Assembly (NCBI GenBank): GCA_016703535.1
Contig: JADJBV010000001.1
Span: 4,702,001-4,766,000 of the forward strand
Length of the DNA: 64,000 bases
DNA from: Deltaproteobacteria bacterium
GTDB taxonomy: Bacteria; Myxococcota; Kuafuiibacteriia; Kuafuiibacteriales; Kuafuiibacteriaceae
Reading direction: 5' to 3'
The translations under genes were made by a program, and so were the position numbers. The notes beneath the pieces were generated by a model, which saw nothing but the letters and a program-made list of their open reading frames with translations, ran no database searches and was not told the origin of the DNA. Of the stretch, positions 34,139 through 43,567 are shown in pieces; the stretch's first letter is position 1; each line of letters opens with the position of its first letter.

Positions 34139-34821
34139 ATGGACTTTAGTGCTGCGTTGCGAATGCTCTCGATGGCGACGCGGTAGTCGGGTTGGCCGAA
34201 GACTGCGGAACCGGCGACCAAGAGGTTGGCCCCGGCGGCCGCGACCTCGATGGCTGTGGAGGCGTTTATGCCCCCGTCGACTTCGATGTCAACGGCGTTC
34301 TTTGGGCGGCCGAGGGCGGCGAGCTTCTTTTGGAGGGCGGCGACCTTGGGGACGGTGGAGCGGATGAAGGATTGGCCGCCGAAACCCGGGTTCACGGTCA
34401 TCACCAGGATCAGGTCGACGTCGCCTAGGACGTAGTCGAGGACCGACTCGGGGGTGTGGGGGTTGAGGGCGACGCCGGCCCGTTTTCCCAGGGCTTTGAT
34501 GGCGTGGATGGTGCGGTGGAGGTGGGTGGAGGCCTCGGCGTGGACCGTGATGGTGTCGGCGCCGGCCTTGGCGAAGTCTTCCAGGTAACGTTCGGGCTCG
34601 ACGATCATCAGGTGGACGTCGAGGGGCTTTTGGGTGGCCTTGCGGACAGCCTGCACCACCAGGGGGCCGATGGTCAGGTTGGGGACGTAGCGCCCGTCCA
34701 TGACGTCGACGTGGATCTGATCGGCGCCGGCTTGATCGATGGCCCGGACCTCTTCGGCCAGGCGACCAAAGTCGGCGGACAAAATCGACGGGAGGATTTG
34801 GATCGGCGGCGGGGCGGTCAC
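34129..34821 (-). CDS. rpe: Ribulose-phosphate 3-epimerase
   Basis: 230 residues, TIM barrel. Interconverts ribulose 5-phosphate and xylulose 5-phosphate in the pentose phosphate and Calvin pathways, using a divalent metal. Conserved motifs are P-S-I-L-S-A-D-F, H-V-D-V-M-D-G, M-T-V-N-P-G-F-G-G-Q and E-V-D-G-G-I-N. Length is normal for the family. GTG at 34821 is the start. The stop codon lies within the 5' end of the tRNA-Pro gene, so rpe transcripts probably read into the tRNA, and processing by RNase P would cut the rpe mRNA near its stop. Confidence 0.97.
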   Translation of the reverse strand: MTAPPPIQILPSILSADFGRLAEEVRAIDQAGADQIHVDVMDGRYVPNLTIGPLVVQAVRKATQKPLDVHLMIVEPERYLEDFAKAGADTITVHAEASTHLHRTIHAIKALGKRAGVALNPHTPESVLDYVLGDVDLILVMTVNPGFGGQSFIRSTVPKVAALQKKLAALGRPKNAVDIEVDGGINASTAIEVAAAGANLLVAGSAVFGQPDYRVAIESIRNAALKSIGV

Positions 34822-34865
34822 CGGGGGACGCTAGACCGGGGCCGGCACGTCCGGCAACGACTTCG

Positions 34866-35357
34866 TCAGGCTCGGTTCCGGACCAAGGGCCCTTCACCGA
34901 GTTGGCCTTCGATGACCTCTTCGGTGTGATCGACCAGGGCGGCCAACACCTTCTGGATCATCTGAGCGTCGGCCGCCGATACCCCTTCGAGGTTGGTGGC
35001 GATGCGGCGAAGGACCGCGGCCCGGGCCATCTCTAGGCGCGCCAACTTTTGGCGCCCCAACGCGGTCAAAGCCACACCTTCAGTCGAGACCTTCACCAAA
35101 GACAGTCGCTGCAGGCGCAAGGCCGTCGAGCGGAGCTGCGCGCTCGAGACGCCCAAGCGGGCGGCCAGCTTGTGGATTGGGGTCTCGGCCTGCATCGGCT
35201 CGAGCTCTAGGAGCAGGTCCTCGAGATCGACGGGCCAGCGGGCCATCACCCGGTTGGCCCGGACCTCGGGGGCGCTCCGGAGGGCCCGAGAGACCGCGTC
35301 GTAGGCGGCCCGGCTCAAGGCCAAGATGTCGGCGGCGTAGCCAGGGCCAACGGTCAT
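34866..35357 (-). CDS. Winged-helix (MarR-like) regulator
   Basis: 163 residues. A helical N-terminus is followed by a winged-helix segment: T-P-I-H-K-L-A-A-R-L-G-V-S-S-A-Q-L-R-S-T-A as the HTH and L-V-K-V-S-T-E-G-V-A-L-T as the wing, then a long C-terminal helix pair. This matches MarR-like dimeric regulators. The ATG at 35357 and a GTG at 35396 are both possible starts. It lies 44 nt upstream of rpe on the same strand, so it may regulate or be cotranscribed with it. The ligand is unknown. Confidence 0.78.
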   Translation of the reverse strand: MTVGPGYAADILALSRAAYDAVSRALRSAPEVRANRVMARWPVDLEDLLLELEPMQAETPIHKLAARLGVSSAQLRSTALRLQRLSLVKVSTEGVALTALGRQKLARLEMARAAVLRRIATNLEGVSAADAQMIQKVLAALVDHTEEVIEGQLGEGPLVRNRA

Positions 35358-35536
35358 CGCGGGTTTCCTCACTGCCTGTTCTTTTGCCAGCACCACAAAC
35401 TCCGCCTTTAGAGCCCCAACGATTGGTTGACCGGGGCGCCGCTCTTCGCCTTCTCATTACGCCCCGGTATCAGCGATCTACCCTCGGGGTGGTCCAGTGA
35501 CGGTGGATGTCCGAGCTTTCGAATAAAGAGGGGAAA

Positions 35537-36814
35537 ATGCCGAGCAATGGCCGACAGATCGCGATCGAGGTGCTCCGGCGGGTGTCGACCCAGGGGGCCT
35601 TCGCCAGCTCGGCCCTCCGGGCGGCCTTCAGCGAGGCGCCCGACCTGCCGGCGGCCGAACGGGGCCTGGCCACTGAAATTGTGTATGGCGTTTTGCGACG
35701 TCGAGGCTTCTTGGATCGGGCCCTGAAGCAGGCTTCGGGGCGGCCGATCAAGGACCTGAACCCGAAGCTCCACGACCTGCTCCGGGCCGGCGCCTATCAA
35801 CTCCTCTACCTCGACCGTGTGCCGGCCCACGCGGTGGTCGACACCGCCGTGGAGATGGCCAAAAAGCGAGGTGGCCCGAAGGCGGCCGGCGCGACCAACG
35901 CCATCTTGCGCAAGTTGTCGGCGTTGCCCCCCGAAGCCCGGATCCCCAAACCCGTGCCCTTGGCCAAAGATCCGGTGCGTTCGGTGGCCGAACAAGCGGG
36001 CCTGCCCCACCGCCTGGCCGAACTTCTGGTGGCGGATCTGGGCCCCGAAACCGCCTTGGCGTTTGCGTTGGCCAGCCTAGAGTCCGCGCCCCTGACCTTG
36101 CGGGCCAACCGTCGTCGCACCACCCAAGAGGCCTTGGCGGAGGAGGTCGGTGGTGAACCCGGCTCCCTCCCCTATTCGGTGCGCCTGCCGGGCCGGACCC
36201 ACGCTTTGCCCTCGGATCTGCCCTCGGTGCGCGAGGGCCGGGCCTCACCTCAAGACGACGCGTCGATGCGAGTGGTCGCGCTCCTCGATCCTCAACCGGG
36301 TGAGCGGATCTTGGACGTGTGTTCGGCGCCCGGCGGCAAGACCTGCGACATCGCCGAACGCATGAACGACACCGGCACGGTGATCGCCCACGACCGTTTG
36401 CCCGAGCGGCTGAAGCGGGTCGATGAAAACGCGGCGCGGTTGGGCCTCTCGATCATCCAATCCACCGATCTGCTCCCGCCCGAAGACGAACTCTTCGATC
36501 GAGTGTTGGTGGACGCACCTTGCTCCGGCCTCGGCACCTTGCGCCGTCACCCCGAGATCCGCTGGCGATTTACCACCGAAGATCTGGCCAACCTCACCCG
36601 CACCCAAGCCAAGGTCCTGGCCGACGGCGCAAAACGCCTGAAGACCGGCGGCGTGTTGGTCTATTCGGTCTGCACCGTCACCAAGGCCGAAGGTGAAGCC
36701 CAGATCCGGGCCCTGGGTGAAGAGTTCCAGCGAGAGGCGGTGCTCCAGACCGGGCCCCATCAGGAAGGGGCACCGGACGGCTTCTTCGCCGCCCGCCTCG
36801 TGAAGCACGGCTGA
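35537..36814 (+). CDS. rsmB: 16S rRNA (cytosine-967-C5)-methyltransferase
   Basis: 425 residues. The N-terminal NusB-like domain (about 1-135) has R-G-L-A-T-E-I-V-Y-G-V-L-R. The methyltransferase domain has motif I V-C-S-A-P-G-G-K-T and the two catalytic Cys motifs D-A-P-C-S-G-L-G and Y-S-V-C-T. RsmB/Sun methylates C967 of 16S rRNA, the start of the 30S decoding-region modification set. The ATG at 35537 has GAGGGGA upstream and was preferred over an ATG ten codons earlier. It is divergent from the MarR-like gene. Confidence 0.95.
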   Translation: MPSNGRQIAIEVLRRVSTQGAFASSALRAAFSEAPDLPAAERGLATEIVYGVLRRRGFLDRALKQASGRPIKDLNPKLHDLLRAGAYQLLYLDRVPAHAVVDTAVEMAKKRGGPKAAGATNAILRKLSALPPEARIPKPVPLAKDPVRSVAEQAGLPHRLAELLVADLGPETALAFALASLESAPLTLRANRRRTTQEALAEEVGGEPGSLPYSVRLPGRTHALPSDLPSVREGRASPQDDASMRVVALLDPQPGERILDVCSAPGGKTCDIAERMNDTGTVIAHDRLPERLKRVDENAARLGLSIIQSTDLLPPEDELFDRVLVDAPCSGLGTLRRHPEIRWRFTTEDLANLTRTQAKVLADGAKRLKTGGVLVYSVCTVTKAEGEAQIRALGEEFQREAVLQTGPHQEGAPDGFFAARLVKHG

Positions 36815-36941
36815 GGTTGGCTGCGCCCTTGTCCCATATACTGAGTGGATTGGAACAACCGGGCCAGCCCGGGACCTTGGTGACCCTCTTTGGTGGGCCG
36901 CGGAGCAAAGCCGCGCCCGGCGTCGCTCGTCGCCTTGGAGA

Positions 36942-37448
36942 TCATCGGGTGGTGGTGCGCCGGCTCACGGCCGCCGCCGACCGTGGGACCTGAACCTCGA
37001 CCTCTTGACCCAGCTCGAGGAAGGAGGAACAGGCGTCATCGAGGAGCTTCAAGCGGGCCGCCGTCACCACCATCATGGTCAAGGACTCACCGCGGGGCAC
37101 CACGATCTCTCGCTGGTAGCTCAAGCCGCCGCCCGGCGTCCCGGAGCTGGAGTCTTGCACCAGGGCCAGCTGATCGCTGACCCGCCCGGAGCGAGTGGAC
37201 AACACGACGAACCACGGATCCCGGGCCTGGCGGACCCGGTTCAGCTCGGCCAAGAGGGCCTCCGGCGTCACGTACTTGCCCTTCGGATACGCCCCGACGA
37301 CCAGGTTCAGCTCGGGCTCCGCGGCGGACCGTTGGGGCCCGCGCAGCGCAGGTGGCGGCGGCGCCGGCAAGCGAAAGCGATAGAGGTGATCGGGGCGCCA
37401 TTCCTCGGGGATGGGGAGCAGGAGCCCGTGCAGGACCTGGGTGCTCAT
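36942..37448 (-). CDS. Hypothetical protein, second of a gene pair
   Basis: 168 residues, no signal. Mixed alpha/beta with a long Pro-rich loop (L-P-A-P-P-P-P-A-L-R-G-P). The start L-L-L-P-I-P-E-E-W-R is reminiscent of DcrB/DUF1795-like proteins, but I would not rely on this. ATG 37448 follows the stop of the upstream gene by 2 nt, so the two act together. Function unknown. Confidence 0.6.
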   Translation of the reverse strand: MSTQVLHGLLLPIPEEWRPDHLYRFRLPAPPPPALRGPQRSAAEPELNLVVGAYPKGKYVTPEALLAELNRVRQARDPWFVVLSTRSGRVSDQLALVQDSSSGTPGGGLSYQREIVVPRGESLTMMVVTAARLKLLDDACSSFLELGQEVEVQVPRSAAAVSRRTTTR

Positions 37449-37450
37449 GC

Positions 37451-37831
37451 CTAATACCCACAACCGAAGTGATCGGTGAGCGGGAGCGTCTCGGCGAGCG
37501 CGTAGGCGATGGCACCGTTGGCCATGTTGAGGATCTGGATCGCGCCAGGTTCCAGGGCCCCGTCCGCGGCCCGGGCGGCGATGTAGCCGGCGTGAATGTG
37601 GATCGGCGCCGCCATGTTCCCGCCGGCGGCGGTGCCGGTATAGGGGAGAAAGAACTCGCCGCCCTCCCCAGTGGTCACCTTCAACGACTTGTAGCCTGGG
37701 CCCAGCCGTCGATCGGCGCCGGCCTCCGGCACCATCACGATCAGCTCGAGGGGTTGCTGCCCCGAGGGCAACGCAGGAGACACGTCTTTGTAGAGCACTT
37801 GAATGGGGATGGTCTGGCGTACGCTGGTCAT
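37451..37831 (-). CDS. Hypothetical protein, first of a gene pair
   Basis: 126 residues, no signal. Beta-rich, with Q-P-L-E-L-I-V-M-V-P-E-A-G and a C-terminal helix followed by D-H-F-G-C-G-Y. No family recognised. It is tightly followed by the gene at 37448. The 228 bp upstream, shared with the divergent lipoprotein gene, should hold promoters for both directions; I see no clear motif there. Confidence 0.55.
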   Translation of the reverse strand: MTSVRQTIPIQVLYKDVSPALPSGQQPLELIVMVPEAGADRRLGPGYKSLKVTTGEGGEFFLPYTGTAAGGNMAAPIHIHAGYIAARAADGALEPGAIQILNMANGAIAYALAETLPLTDHFGCGY

Positions 37832-38059
37832 CTTGAACCTCGATCCGCGACCCCTTGGGGGTGCGGGACGAGGTGTTATCGAACGCGCCCGGCCACCGAC
37901 CTCGTTCACTGGGCCACGCCGGCTCACTCTGGAGCCCGAGGGGTGCTCCCTTGCGACCGGGTGGCGCAGTCGAGGGCGACACCCGACCTCCTCCCCCGAT
38001 ACCCAGCGGCGCGGTGGTCCCAAGGTGGGGCCACGTCGCTGCTTCGGGAGAGTTCTTTG

Positions 38060-39307
38060 ATGCGATACTCAAGTTTTGGTCTTCTACACCTCTCGGCCTG
38101 GTTCCTCTTGGCCTCCAACCTCGGCTGCGCGCAGGCGGTCGACGTCCGAACGCCGATCAAGGATGGCCCCAGTACCTCCGACGTTGGCCGGGATGGGGGC
38201 GCGGACGCCGGCCCGGAGCCCAGGATGGACGACGCCTCCGTCGCCGTCGACGCTGCCGTCGGCACGGACGCTGCTTCGGTCGAGGTCGACGCGGGCGCCG
38301 CAACCTCTTGCCAAGGGGTCGGCGCTGCCAGCGACGGTGTGGTCACGACCACCGCCTGCACCGTCACCGCCGACTGTCCCGGGCTTCGCCAGATCTGCCG
38401 AGCCGGCCTCTGCTACGAACAGATCGTGCACCCCGGGGCCCGGCCGTCCCGGGTCGTACCCCCGCTGACCCCGGGCGACGCTCTGCCGCTGAACCGTTGG
38501 CCCGATCCCCAAGAGGAGTGGAGGATCTGTTCATTCTCAGACACGCCGCAGCTGTTGTACCCGACGCGCGATGCCTGCGGAGTATGCCCAAGGGATCTCT
38601 TCTCCAGCGACGCGGGCGGCAACGACGGGAACTTCGCTGACATCTGCGTCGGCGACGTGGTGACGGTGGCCCACTACGACAACAACCGCCGCTACCGCGG
38701 CCTCGACCTGGGCACCTACGAGGTGATCGCGATCGCCGAGTGCGGCACCCCGCCCCTACAGAGTTACCAAGCCCGGGTTCGTCGAGGTACCGACAACTTC
38801 ATGGTGGGCTTCGACGCCTTGACGATGTTGGGCGTGGGGGACACCGCCTCCCGGCGCCGAGTTTCCTGGCGCAACACCTCGGCTCCGGTGGAGAAGCGGC
38901 ACGATCTCTTCGTCGTCGGGGAACAGGTCCCGCTGTACCGCCAAGACGGCGCCCGAGCCCACGTCGAGTGGGTGACCATCACCGCCATGACCGCCGACGG
39001 ATGGCCGGCCAACTTCACCGGTCCGAACCCGGCGACGACCATCACCTATCTCTCGGGGATCCAGAGCACCCGGATGTGCACCCTCTTCGAGCCGTATTGC
39101 GTCGGGGATCCCATCGACCGGGTCAGCGACAGCGGGCGTACGGGCGGGATGCGGATCCGCGGAGTGGTCGTGGGCGGGCGACCCGACGTGGTGGTCGGCA
39201 AGGCGGAGTTGGAGACGCTGCTGGTCCGCTGCGACGCCAACTGGACCGCCGGATGCCTGCCGGCCGACGACGGGCACTTTTATGCGGAGGTCGAATTCGC
39301 GTTGTGA
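38060..39307 (+). CDS. Lipoprotein with Asp/Ala linker and Cys-rich domain
   Basis: 415 residues. Lipobox L-G-C-A, then a D-G-G/D-A-G linker (about 30-80), a Cys-containing segment (C-T-V-T-A-D-C and I-C-R-A-G-L-C) and a mixed C-terminal domain of about 280 residues with more Cys pairs and many Asp residues. No enzyme family is evident. Such long lipoproteins with Asp/Gly linkers are typical of Myxococcota surfaces. ATG 38060 is preceded by GGGAGAG. Confidence 0.72.
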   Translation: MRYSSFGLLHLSAWFLLASNLGCAQAVDVRTPIKDGPSTSDVGRDGGADAGPEPRMDDASVAVDAAVGTDAASVEVDAGAATSCQGVGAASDGVVTTTACTVTADCPGLRQICRAGLCYEQIVHPGARPSRVVPPLTPGDALPLNRWPDPQEEWRICSFSDTPQLLYPTRDACGVCPRDLFSSDAGGNDGNFADICVGDVVTVAHYDNNRRYRGLDLGTYEVIAIAECGTPPLQSYQARVRRGTDNFMVGFDALTMLGVGDTASRRRVSWRNTSAPVEKRHDLFVVGEQVPLYRQDGARAHVEWVTITAMTADGWPANFTGPNPATTITYLSGIQSTRMCTLFEPYCVGDPIDRVSDSGRTGGMRIRGVVVGGRPDVVVGKAELETLLVRCDANWTAGCLPADDGHFYAEVEFAL

Positions 39308-39328
39308 TCCCGGTCGTGGACGCCTGGG

Positions 39329-40666
39329 TCAGATCTCACACTGGAGCGTCGTGTAGACGAAGTGTTCGGTGGTGTCGTTTCCGGCGCCGAAGCGCTTCTG
39401 GAAGGCGTCGCCGGCGATGAAGACGCCGTAGAGGGCGTGGAGCTGCACCGAGTCGAGCAAGGTCCAGATCGCGCGCACGTCGACCTCGTGGCCCAGCTGT
39501 CGGCCTAGGTTTGGATCCTCTTTGTAGCCGAGGAAGTCGAAGTAGGTCGCGAGCAACTTCAGCTTCGCGTAGGGCTGAGCCGACAGGCCCGCCCCCGGGT
39601 TGATCAGCCCGAGCCCCGCGGTGTGGAGCGGGAGGTTCAAGAAGAGATCCATCTCGCCGTAGAACTTGTGGTTGGTGGCGTAGAGGGTGTCGAAGGTCCC
39701 GTTGGGCGTGCCGTCGGAGCTGACCACGTCCAGGTACACGAAGGGGCGGAGCTTCCCGGGGACGTCCAAGGTGTAGCCAAAGTTGGCGGCGGTGAGGAAC
39801 GCGACCTCCACCTGTTCGTTGTACTTCCCGACCTGCAGGTAGGCTTCGATCAGGTAGTCGAAGGCGCCGAAGCCGCCCTTGAGCACCGGCCCCAAGGTGT
39901 GGGTTCGTTTGCTGTCGTTGGCCGAGCCGTCATAGGCGTAGAGCAGCGAGAAGTAGTGTTTGGACGGGAGGGTGTAGGAAGCGTACGCCAAAGCCAGGTC
40001 CCGATCGGTGCTGACGCCCGCGGGCACGTGCCCGTCCGGGTTTTGATCACGCTCTTTGACCTTGGCGTAGAACAACTTGGCGTGGAGCGCGTCCCAGGTG
40101 CCCTCGAGCCGGACGCCGTCGAAGGATCGGGCCCGCAGCGTCCAGATCACGTTGCCGATGAGGCGCGCCTCGTCGAGCACCAGCTCTTGGCGGCCGACCC
40201 GCACCTTGGCGACGCCGAAGAGCGGCAGATCGACGTACGCTTCCTGGACGTCGAGCCCGTCGCCGGTGAAGTCCACCAGGGTGTCGGTCTCTTCGCCCCA
40301 GGTTCGAACGTCTTGGACCAACACCCGGACGCCGAAGCCGTTGGCGTGAGCGACGTCGAGCCCCAGGCGCCCCCGTTGCCCCACGTACTCCAGGAACGGA
40401 CCGTCTTTGAGATCCCGACCGGTGTCCCCGATGAAGCGGGCCCAATACTGAAGCAGTGGCTTGAGTTTCCACTCCCCGAGGATCAGCTGGAGCCCAGGGC
40501 CCGGCTGAAGGTACACCGGCATCGGCGGCGGCTTCGCCCCGGGATCGGCGGGCGCGGCGGGCGCGGCGGCGACGACGGCGGGCGGCGGGGCGTCGGTTGG
40601 GGGGGTGGCGACGGTCGCGGTCGAGACCGTGGCGGTCAGGGTCAAGGAGAGCAAGTAGTCGATCAT
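39329..40666 (-). CDS. Outer-membrane beta-barrel protein (alginate-export-like)
   Basis: 445 residues. Signal peptide, a Pro/Ala-rich spacer (about 25-50), then a repeated amphipathic strand pattern with many aromatic residues ending in a last strand (E-H-F-V-Y-T-T-L-Q-C-E-I). The motif V-R-V-G-R-Q-E-L-V-L-D-E-A-R-L-I-G matches the alginate-export family of porins. Probably a porin for an anion such as nitrate or nitrite, given that it starts 6 nt after the NapB gene on the same strand. The substrate is inferred only from context. Confidence 0.82.
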   Translation of the reverse strand: MIDYLLSLTLTATVSTATVATPPTDAPPPAVVAAAPAAPADPGAKPPPMPVYLQPGPGLQLILGEWKLKPLLQYWARFIGDTGRDLKDGPFLEYVGQRGRLGLDVAHANGFGVRVLVQDVRTWGEETDTLVDFTGDGLDVQEAYVDLPLFGVAKVRVGRQELVLDEARLIGNVIWTLRARSFDGVRLEGTWDALHAKLFYAKVKERDQNPDGHVPAGVSTDRDLALAYASYTLPSKHYFSLLYAYDGSANDSKRTHTLGPVLKGGFGAFDYLIEAYLQVGKYNEQVEVAFLTAANFGYTLDVPGKLRPFVYLDVVSSDGTPNGTFDTLYATNHKFYGEMDLFLNLPLHTAGLGLINPGAGLSAQPYAKLKLLATYFDFLGYKEDPNLGRQLGHEVDVRAIWTLLDSVQLHALYGVFIAGDAFQKRFGAGNDTTEHFVYTTLQCEI

Positions 40667-40672
40667 GGCGCA

Positions 40673-41233
40673 TCACCTCGCCGGGCCGGCCAAGGTGGTG
40701 CCTTCGCGGCTCACCGCCAGATGGCACTGCCGGCACCGCACGCGCTCGGGATGAGGCGTGCGGATCACCTCGCGGGCAGCCGGGCCGTCGTGACAGGCGG
40801 CGCAGTTCTCGCGCATCAAGACGTCGTGGGGGATCACGGGTGGCGCCCCGTCGTAGAGGCGTTCGCCCTTCTGCAGGTTTTGGCTCAGACCCGCGAACTG
40901 ATTGCTCCGAAAGAGTTCGTCGCTCTGCCGAAAGAGGTGGCACTGGGTGCAGCGCGAACGCTCCGAGAGCCCGCTGGTCTTTTCGTGGGGTGACGGCGGC
41001 GCGTAACCCAGGCCCTCGATCTGGACGCCCCGGGGGTGGTGGCAACCGACGCACTCGGCGCCCAGGTTGGGGTGCGGGATCACCGGCGGCGCCCCGTCGT
41101 AGGCCCGCCGCTCGGCCCGATCGACGGCGGCGGTCTTCTCGACCGCGGGCCGCCCCGCCTCATCCTTGGGCGCGGCCGGGCACCCCAGGAGCGTTGCCCC
41201 CAGGAGCCACGGCGTCCACCCGGCGCGGCTCAT
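40673..41233 (-). CDS. napB: Tetrahaem NapB-like nitrate reductase cytochrome c, internally duplicated
   Basis: 186 residues. Lipobox-like L-L-G-C (Cys 18), so possibly a lipoprotein. The NapB hallmark Y-D-G-A-P-P-V-I-P-H occurs twice (about 45-54 and 127-136), each followed by two haem sites: C61-x2-C64-H, C95-x2-C98-H, C144-x2-C147-H and C167-x2-C170-H. Normal NapB has two haems and one such motif, so this is an in-gene duplication giving a tetrahaem protein. Its ATG overlaps the napA stop. It should pass electrons to NapA, with the extra haems lengthening the wire. Confidence 0.9.
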   Translation of the reverse strand: MSRAGWTPWLLGATLLGCPAAPKDEAGRPAVEKTAAVDRAERRAYDGAPPVIPHPNLGAECVGCHHPRGVQIEGLGYAPPSPHEKTSGLSERSRCTQCHLFRQSDELFRSNQFAGLSQNLQKGERLYDGAPPVIPHDVLMRENCAACHDGPAAREVIRTPHPERVRCRQCHLAVSREGTTLAGPAR

Positions 41234-43566
41234 GAGACCCGCTCGATCCGGACCGCACATTTTTTGTAGTCCGGCTCCTTGCTGATGTTGTCCATGGCGT
41301 CCAACGTCAGCCGGTTCACCAAGAGGCCTTCGTCGAAGAAGGGCACGAACACCGTTCCCCGAGGTGGGCGCCCTCGCCCGTCGATCTCGGCCACCAACTC
41401 CAGCACCCCGCGCCGACTCTTCAGCCGGACCTTGTCCCCCGGGTTGATGCCCAGTTCGGTGGCGTCGACCCGGTTGAGCTCCACGTAAGCCCGTGGCACC
41501 GCCTGGTGGAGCTGCTTCACCCGACGGGTCATCGACCCGGAGTGCCAATGCTCCAACACTCGGCCCGTGGTGAGCCAAAACGGGTACTCCTGATCCGGTG
41601 ACTCGGCCGGCGGGTGATAGGGACGGATCCAAAAGGCGGCCTTTTCGCCGTTGCCCTTGGCTCGGTAGAAGTGCACGCCGGCCTTCTTCTTGACGTAGGG
41701 ATCGTGCCCGGCCGCGTAGCGGTAGCGGGTCTCCTTGCCATCGACCACCGGCCACCTCAGGCCCCGGGTCTCCTCGAGCTGCTTGTAGCTGGCCAGGTCC
41801 TTGCCGTTGCCGAGGCCAAACTTTCGGTACTCCTCGAACATCGGCTCGTGCCAGGCGTCCTCGGGCCAGGGGAACAGGCTGCCCATGCCCATCTTCTTGG
41901 CGACCTGGATGATCTGCCAGGCGTCCTCCTTCGCCTCCCCGGGCGGCGGGACCTGCTGGTGCCAGTGTTGGGTGCGGCGCTCCGAGTTGCCAAACATACC
42001 TTCCCGCTCCACCCAGGCGGCGCTGGGCAGGATCAGGTCGGCCAGATCGGTGGTCGGCGTCGGGTAGATGTCGCTGACGATCAAGAAGCGGCCGTCCCCT
42101 GGCTTGCGATCGAAGCGGGCCAGGTTTGGCAAGGTGACCGCCGGGTTGGTGGTCTGGATCCACAGGACCTTCACTTCGCTGCGCATGAAGGCGCGGAAGA
42201 GATCGACCGCGTGGTGACCCGGTTTGGCCGGGATGGTCCCGGGCGCCAGGTTCCAGATCTTCTCGGCCTCGGCCCGGTGTTCGGGGTTGGTCACCACCCG
42301 ATCGGCGGGCAAGCGGTTGGACAAGGTGCCGACCTCTCGGGCCGTCCCGCAGGCCGAAGGTTGACCGGTGAGGCTAAACGGGTTGGCGCCGGGCCGGCCG
42401 ATCTTGCCGGTGACCAAGTGCAGATCGGTGATCAGGTTGTTCATCCAAGTGCCGCGGACGTGTTGGTTCACGCCCATACACCAGAGGCTCACCGTGCCTC
42501 GCCCCGGGTTGCCGTAGAGCTCGGCCAACGCCTCGAGCTGGGCCGGCGGCACCCCCGAGAGCTCCTGAACTTTGGCGGGTGAATAGTCGGCGAGGAAACT
42601 CTCGACGTCCTTCCAGGTGGCGGGCTCCGCCTTATCCTCGAAGGTGTAACGCTCGGCCTGCTCGTCGTAACACCCGTAGCCGATGGTCTTGAGATCTTCG
42701 ATGCCCCGCTTCACCACCACGTTCTCGTCAATAAAGGCGGTGGCCACCTTCTTCTTGGCAAAGAGCAGGTGGAGGATGCCGTTGGCGATGGCCAGGTCCG
42801 AACCCGGCTTGAACTCCACGTAGAGATCCGCGTAGTCGCTGGTCGGCGTACGCCGGGTCGCCAGCTCGACGATCCGGGTCCCAGGCCGGCTCCGCTTGTT
42901 CTCTAAGATGCGGCTGAAGAGCACCGGGTGCATCTCCGCCATGTTGTTGCCCCAGAGCACGAAGTCGTCGCCCAACTCGAAGTCGTCGTAGCAGCCCATG
43001 GGTTCGTCGCTGCCAAACTGGGTCATGAAGCCAGAGACGGCGCTGGACATGCAGAGGCGGGCGTTGGGATCCAGGTTGTTGCTCCGCAGCCCACCCCGCA
43101 TCCACTTGGTGGCGGCGTAGCCGTCGAAGATGGTCCACTGGCCCGAGCCGTACATGCCCACCGACTCGGGGCCGCCCTCGGCCAAGGCCTCCTTGTACTT
43201 CTGGGCGATCAGGTCCAAGGCCTGGTCCCAGGAGAGGGGCTGGAGGCTGCCGTCGGCGCCGCGCCGCATCGGCTGCTTCAGGCGATCTTCGCCGTACAAC
43301 ATGGCCGGCAGGTGGTAGCCCTTGGCGCAGAGCAGGCCCTTGTTCACCGAGGCCGCCGCGTCACCCCGCACCGCCATCACCCGACCGTCTTTGACGCCGA
43401 CCTCGACGCCACAGCCGGTGCCACAATAACGGCAAGGCGCCTTGCCCCAGCGGAGGTCTTTCTCTCGCACCCCTTGGGCCTGGGCCTCGGGGGTCAACTC
43501 GGTGTTGGAGAAGGCCAAGGCCCCTCCGGTGGCGCCCAAGATCTTGAGGAAGCCGCGGCGCTCCAT
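41230..43566 (-). CDS. napA: Periplasmic nitrate reductase catalytic subunit
   Basis: 778 residues. A twin-arginine signal (M-E-R-R-G-F-L-K) marks export with cofactor loaded. The 4Fe-4S site is C45-x2-C48-x3-C52 and C80. The Mo ligand should be Cys 172 in R-L-C-M-S-S. Length and motifs match Nap-type molybdopterin oxidoreductases, which reduce nitrate to nitrite with a bis-MGD cofactor. Without a structure I cannot rule out a related Nas-type enzyme, but Tat export and the NapB partner favour Nap. It starts 1 nt after the octahaem gene. No napD, napC or napL is nearby in this window. Confidence 0.94.
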   Translation of the reverse strand: MERRGFLKILGATGGALAFSNTELTPEAQAQGVREKDLRWGKAPCRYCGTGCGVEVGVKDGRVMAVRGDAAASVNKGLLCAKGYHLPAMLYGEDRLKQPMRRGADGSLQPLSWDQALDLIAQKYKEALAEGGPESVGMYGSGQWTIFDGYAATKWMRGGLRSNNLDPNARLCMSSAVSGFMTQFGSDEPMGCYDDFELGDDFVLWGNNMAEMHPVLFSRILENKRSRPGTRIVELATRRTPTSDYADLYVEFKPGSDLAIANGILHLLFAKKKVATAFIDENVVVKRGIEDLKTIGYGCYDEQAERYTFEDKAEPATWKDVESFLADYSPAKVQELSGVPPAQLEALAELYGNPGRGTVSLWCMGVNQHVRGTWMNNLITDLHLVTGKIGRPGANPFSLTGQPSACGTAREVGTLSNRLPADRVVTNPEHRAEAEKIWNLAPGTIPAKPGHHAVDLFRAFMRSEVKVLWIQTTNPAVTLPNLARFDRKPGDGRFLIVSDIYPTPTTDLADLILPSAAWVEREGMFGNSERRTQHWHQQVPPPGEAKEDAWQIIQVAKKMGMGSLFPWPEDAWHEPMFEEYRKFGLGNGKDLASYKQLEETRGLRWPVVDGKETRYRYAAGHDPYVKKKAGVHFYRAKGNGEKAAFWIRPYHPPAESPDQEYPFWLTTGRVLEHWHSGSMTRRVKQLHQAVPRAYVELNRVDATELGINPGDKVRLKSRRGVLELVAEIDGRGRPPRGTVFVPFFDEGLLVNRLTLDAMDNISKEPDYKKCAVRIERVS

Positions 43567-43567
43567 G

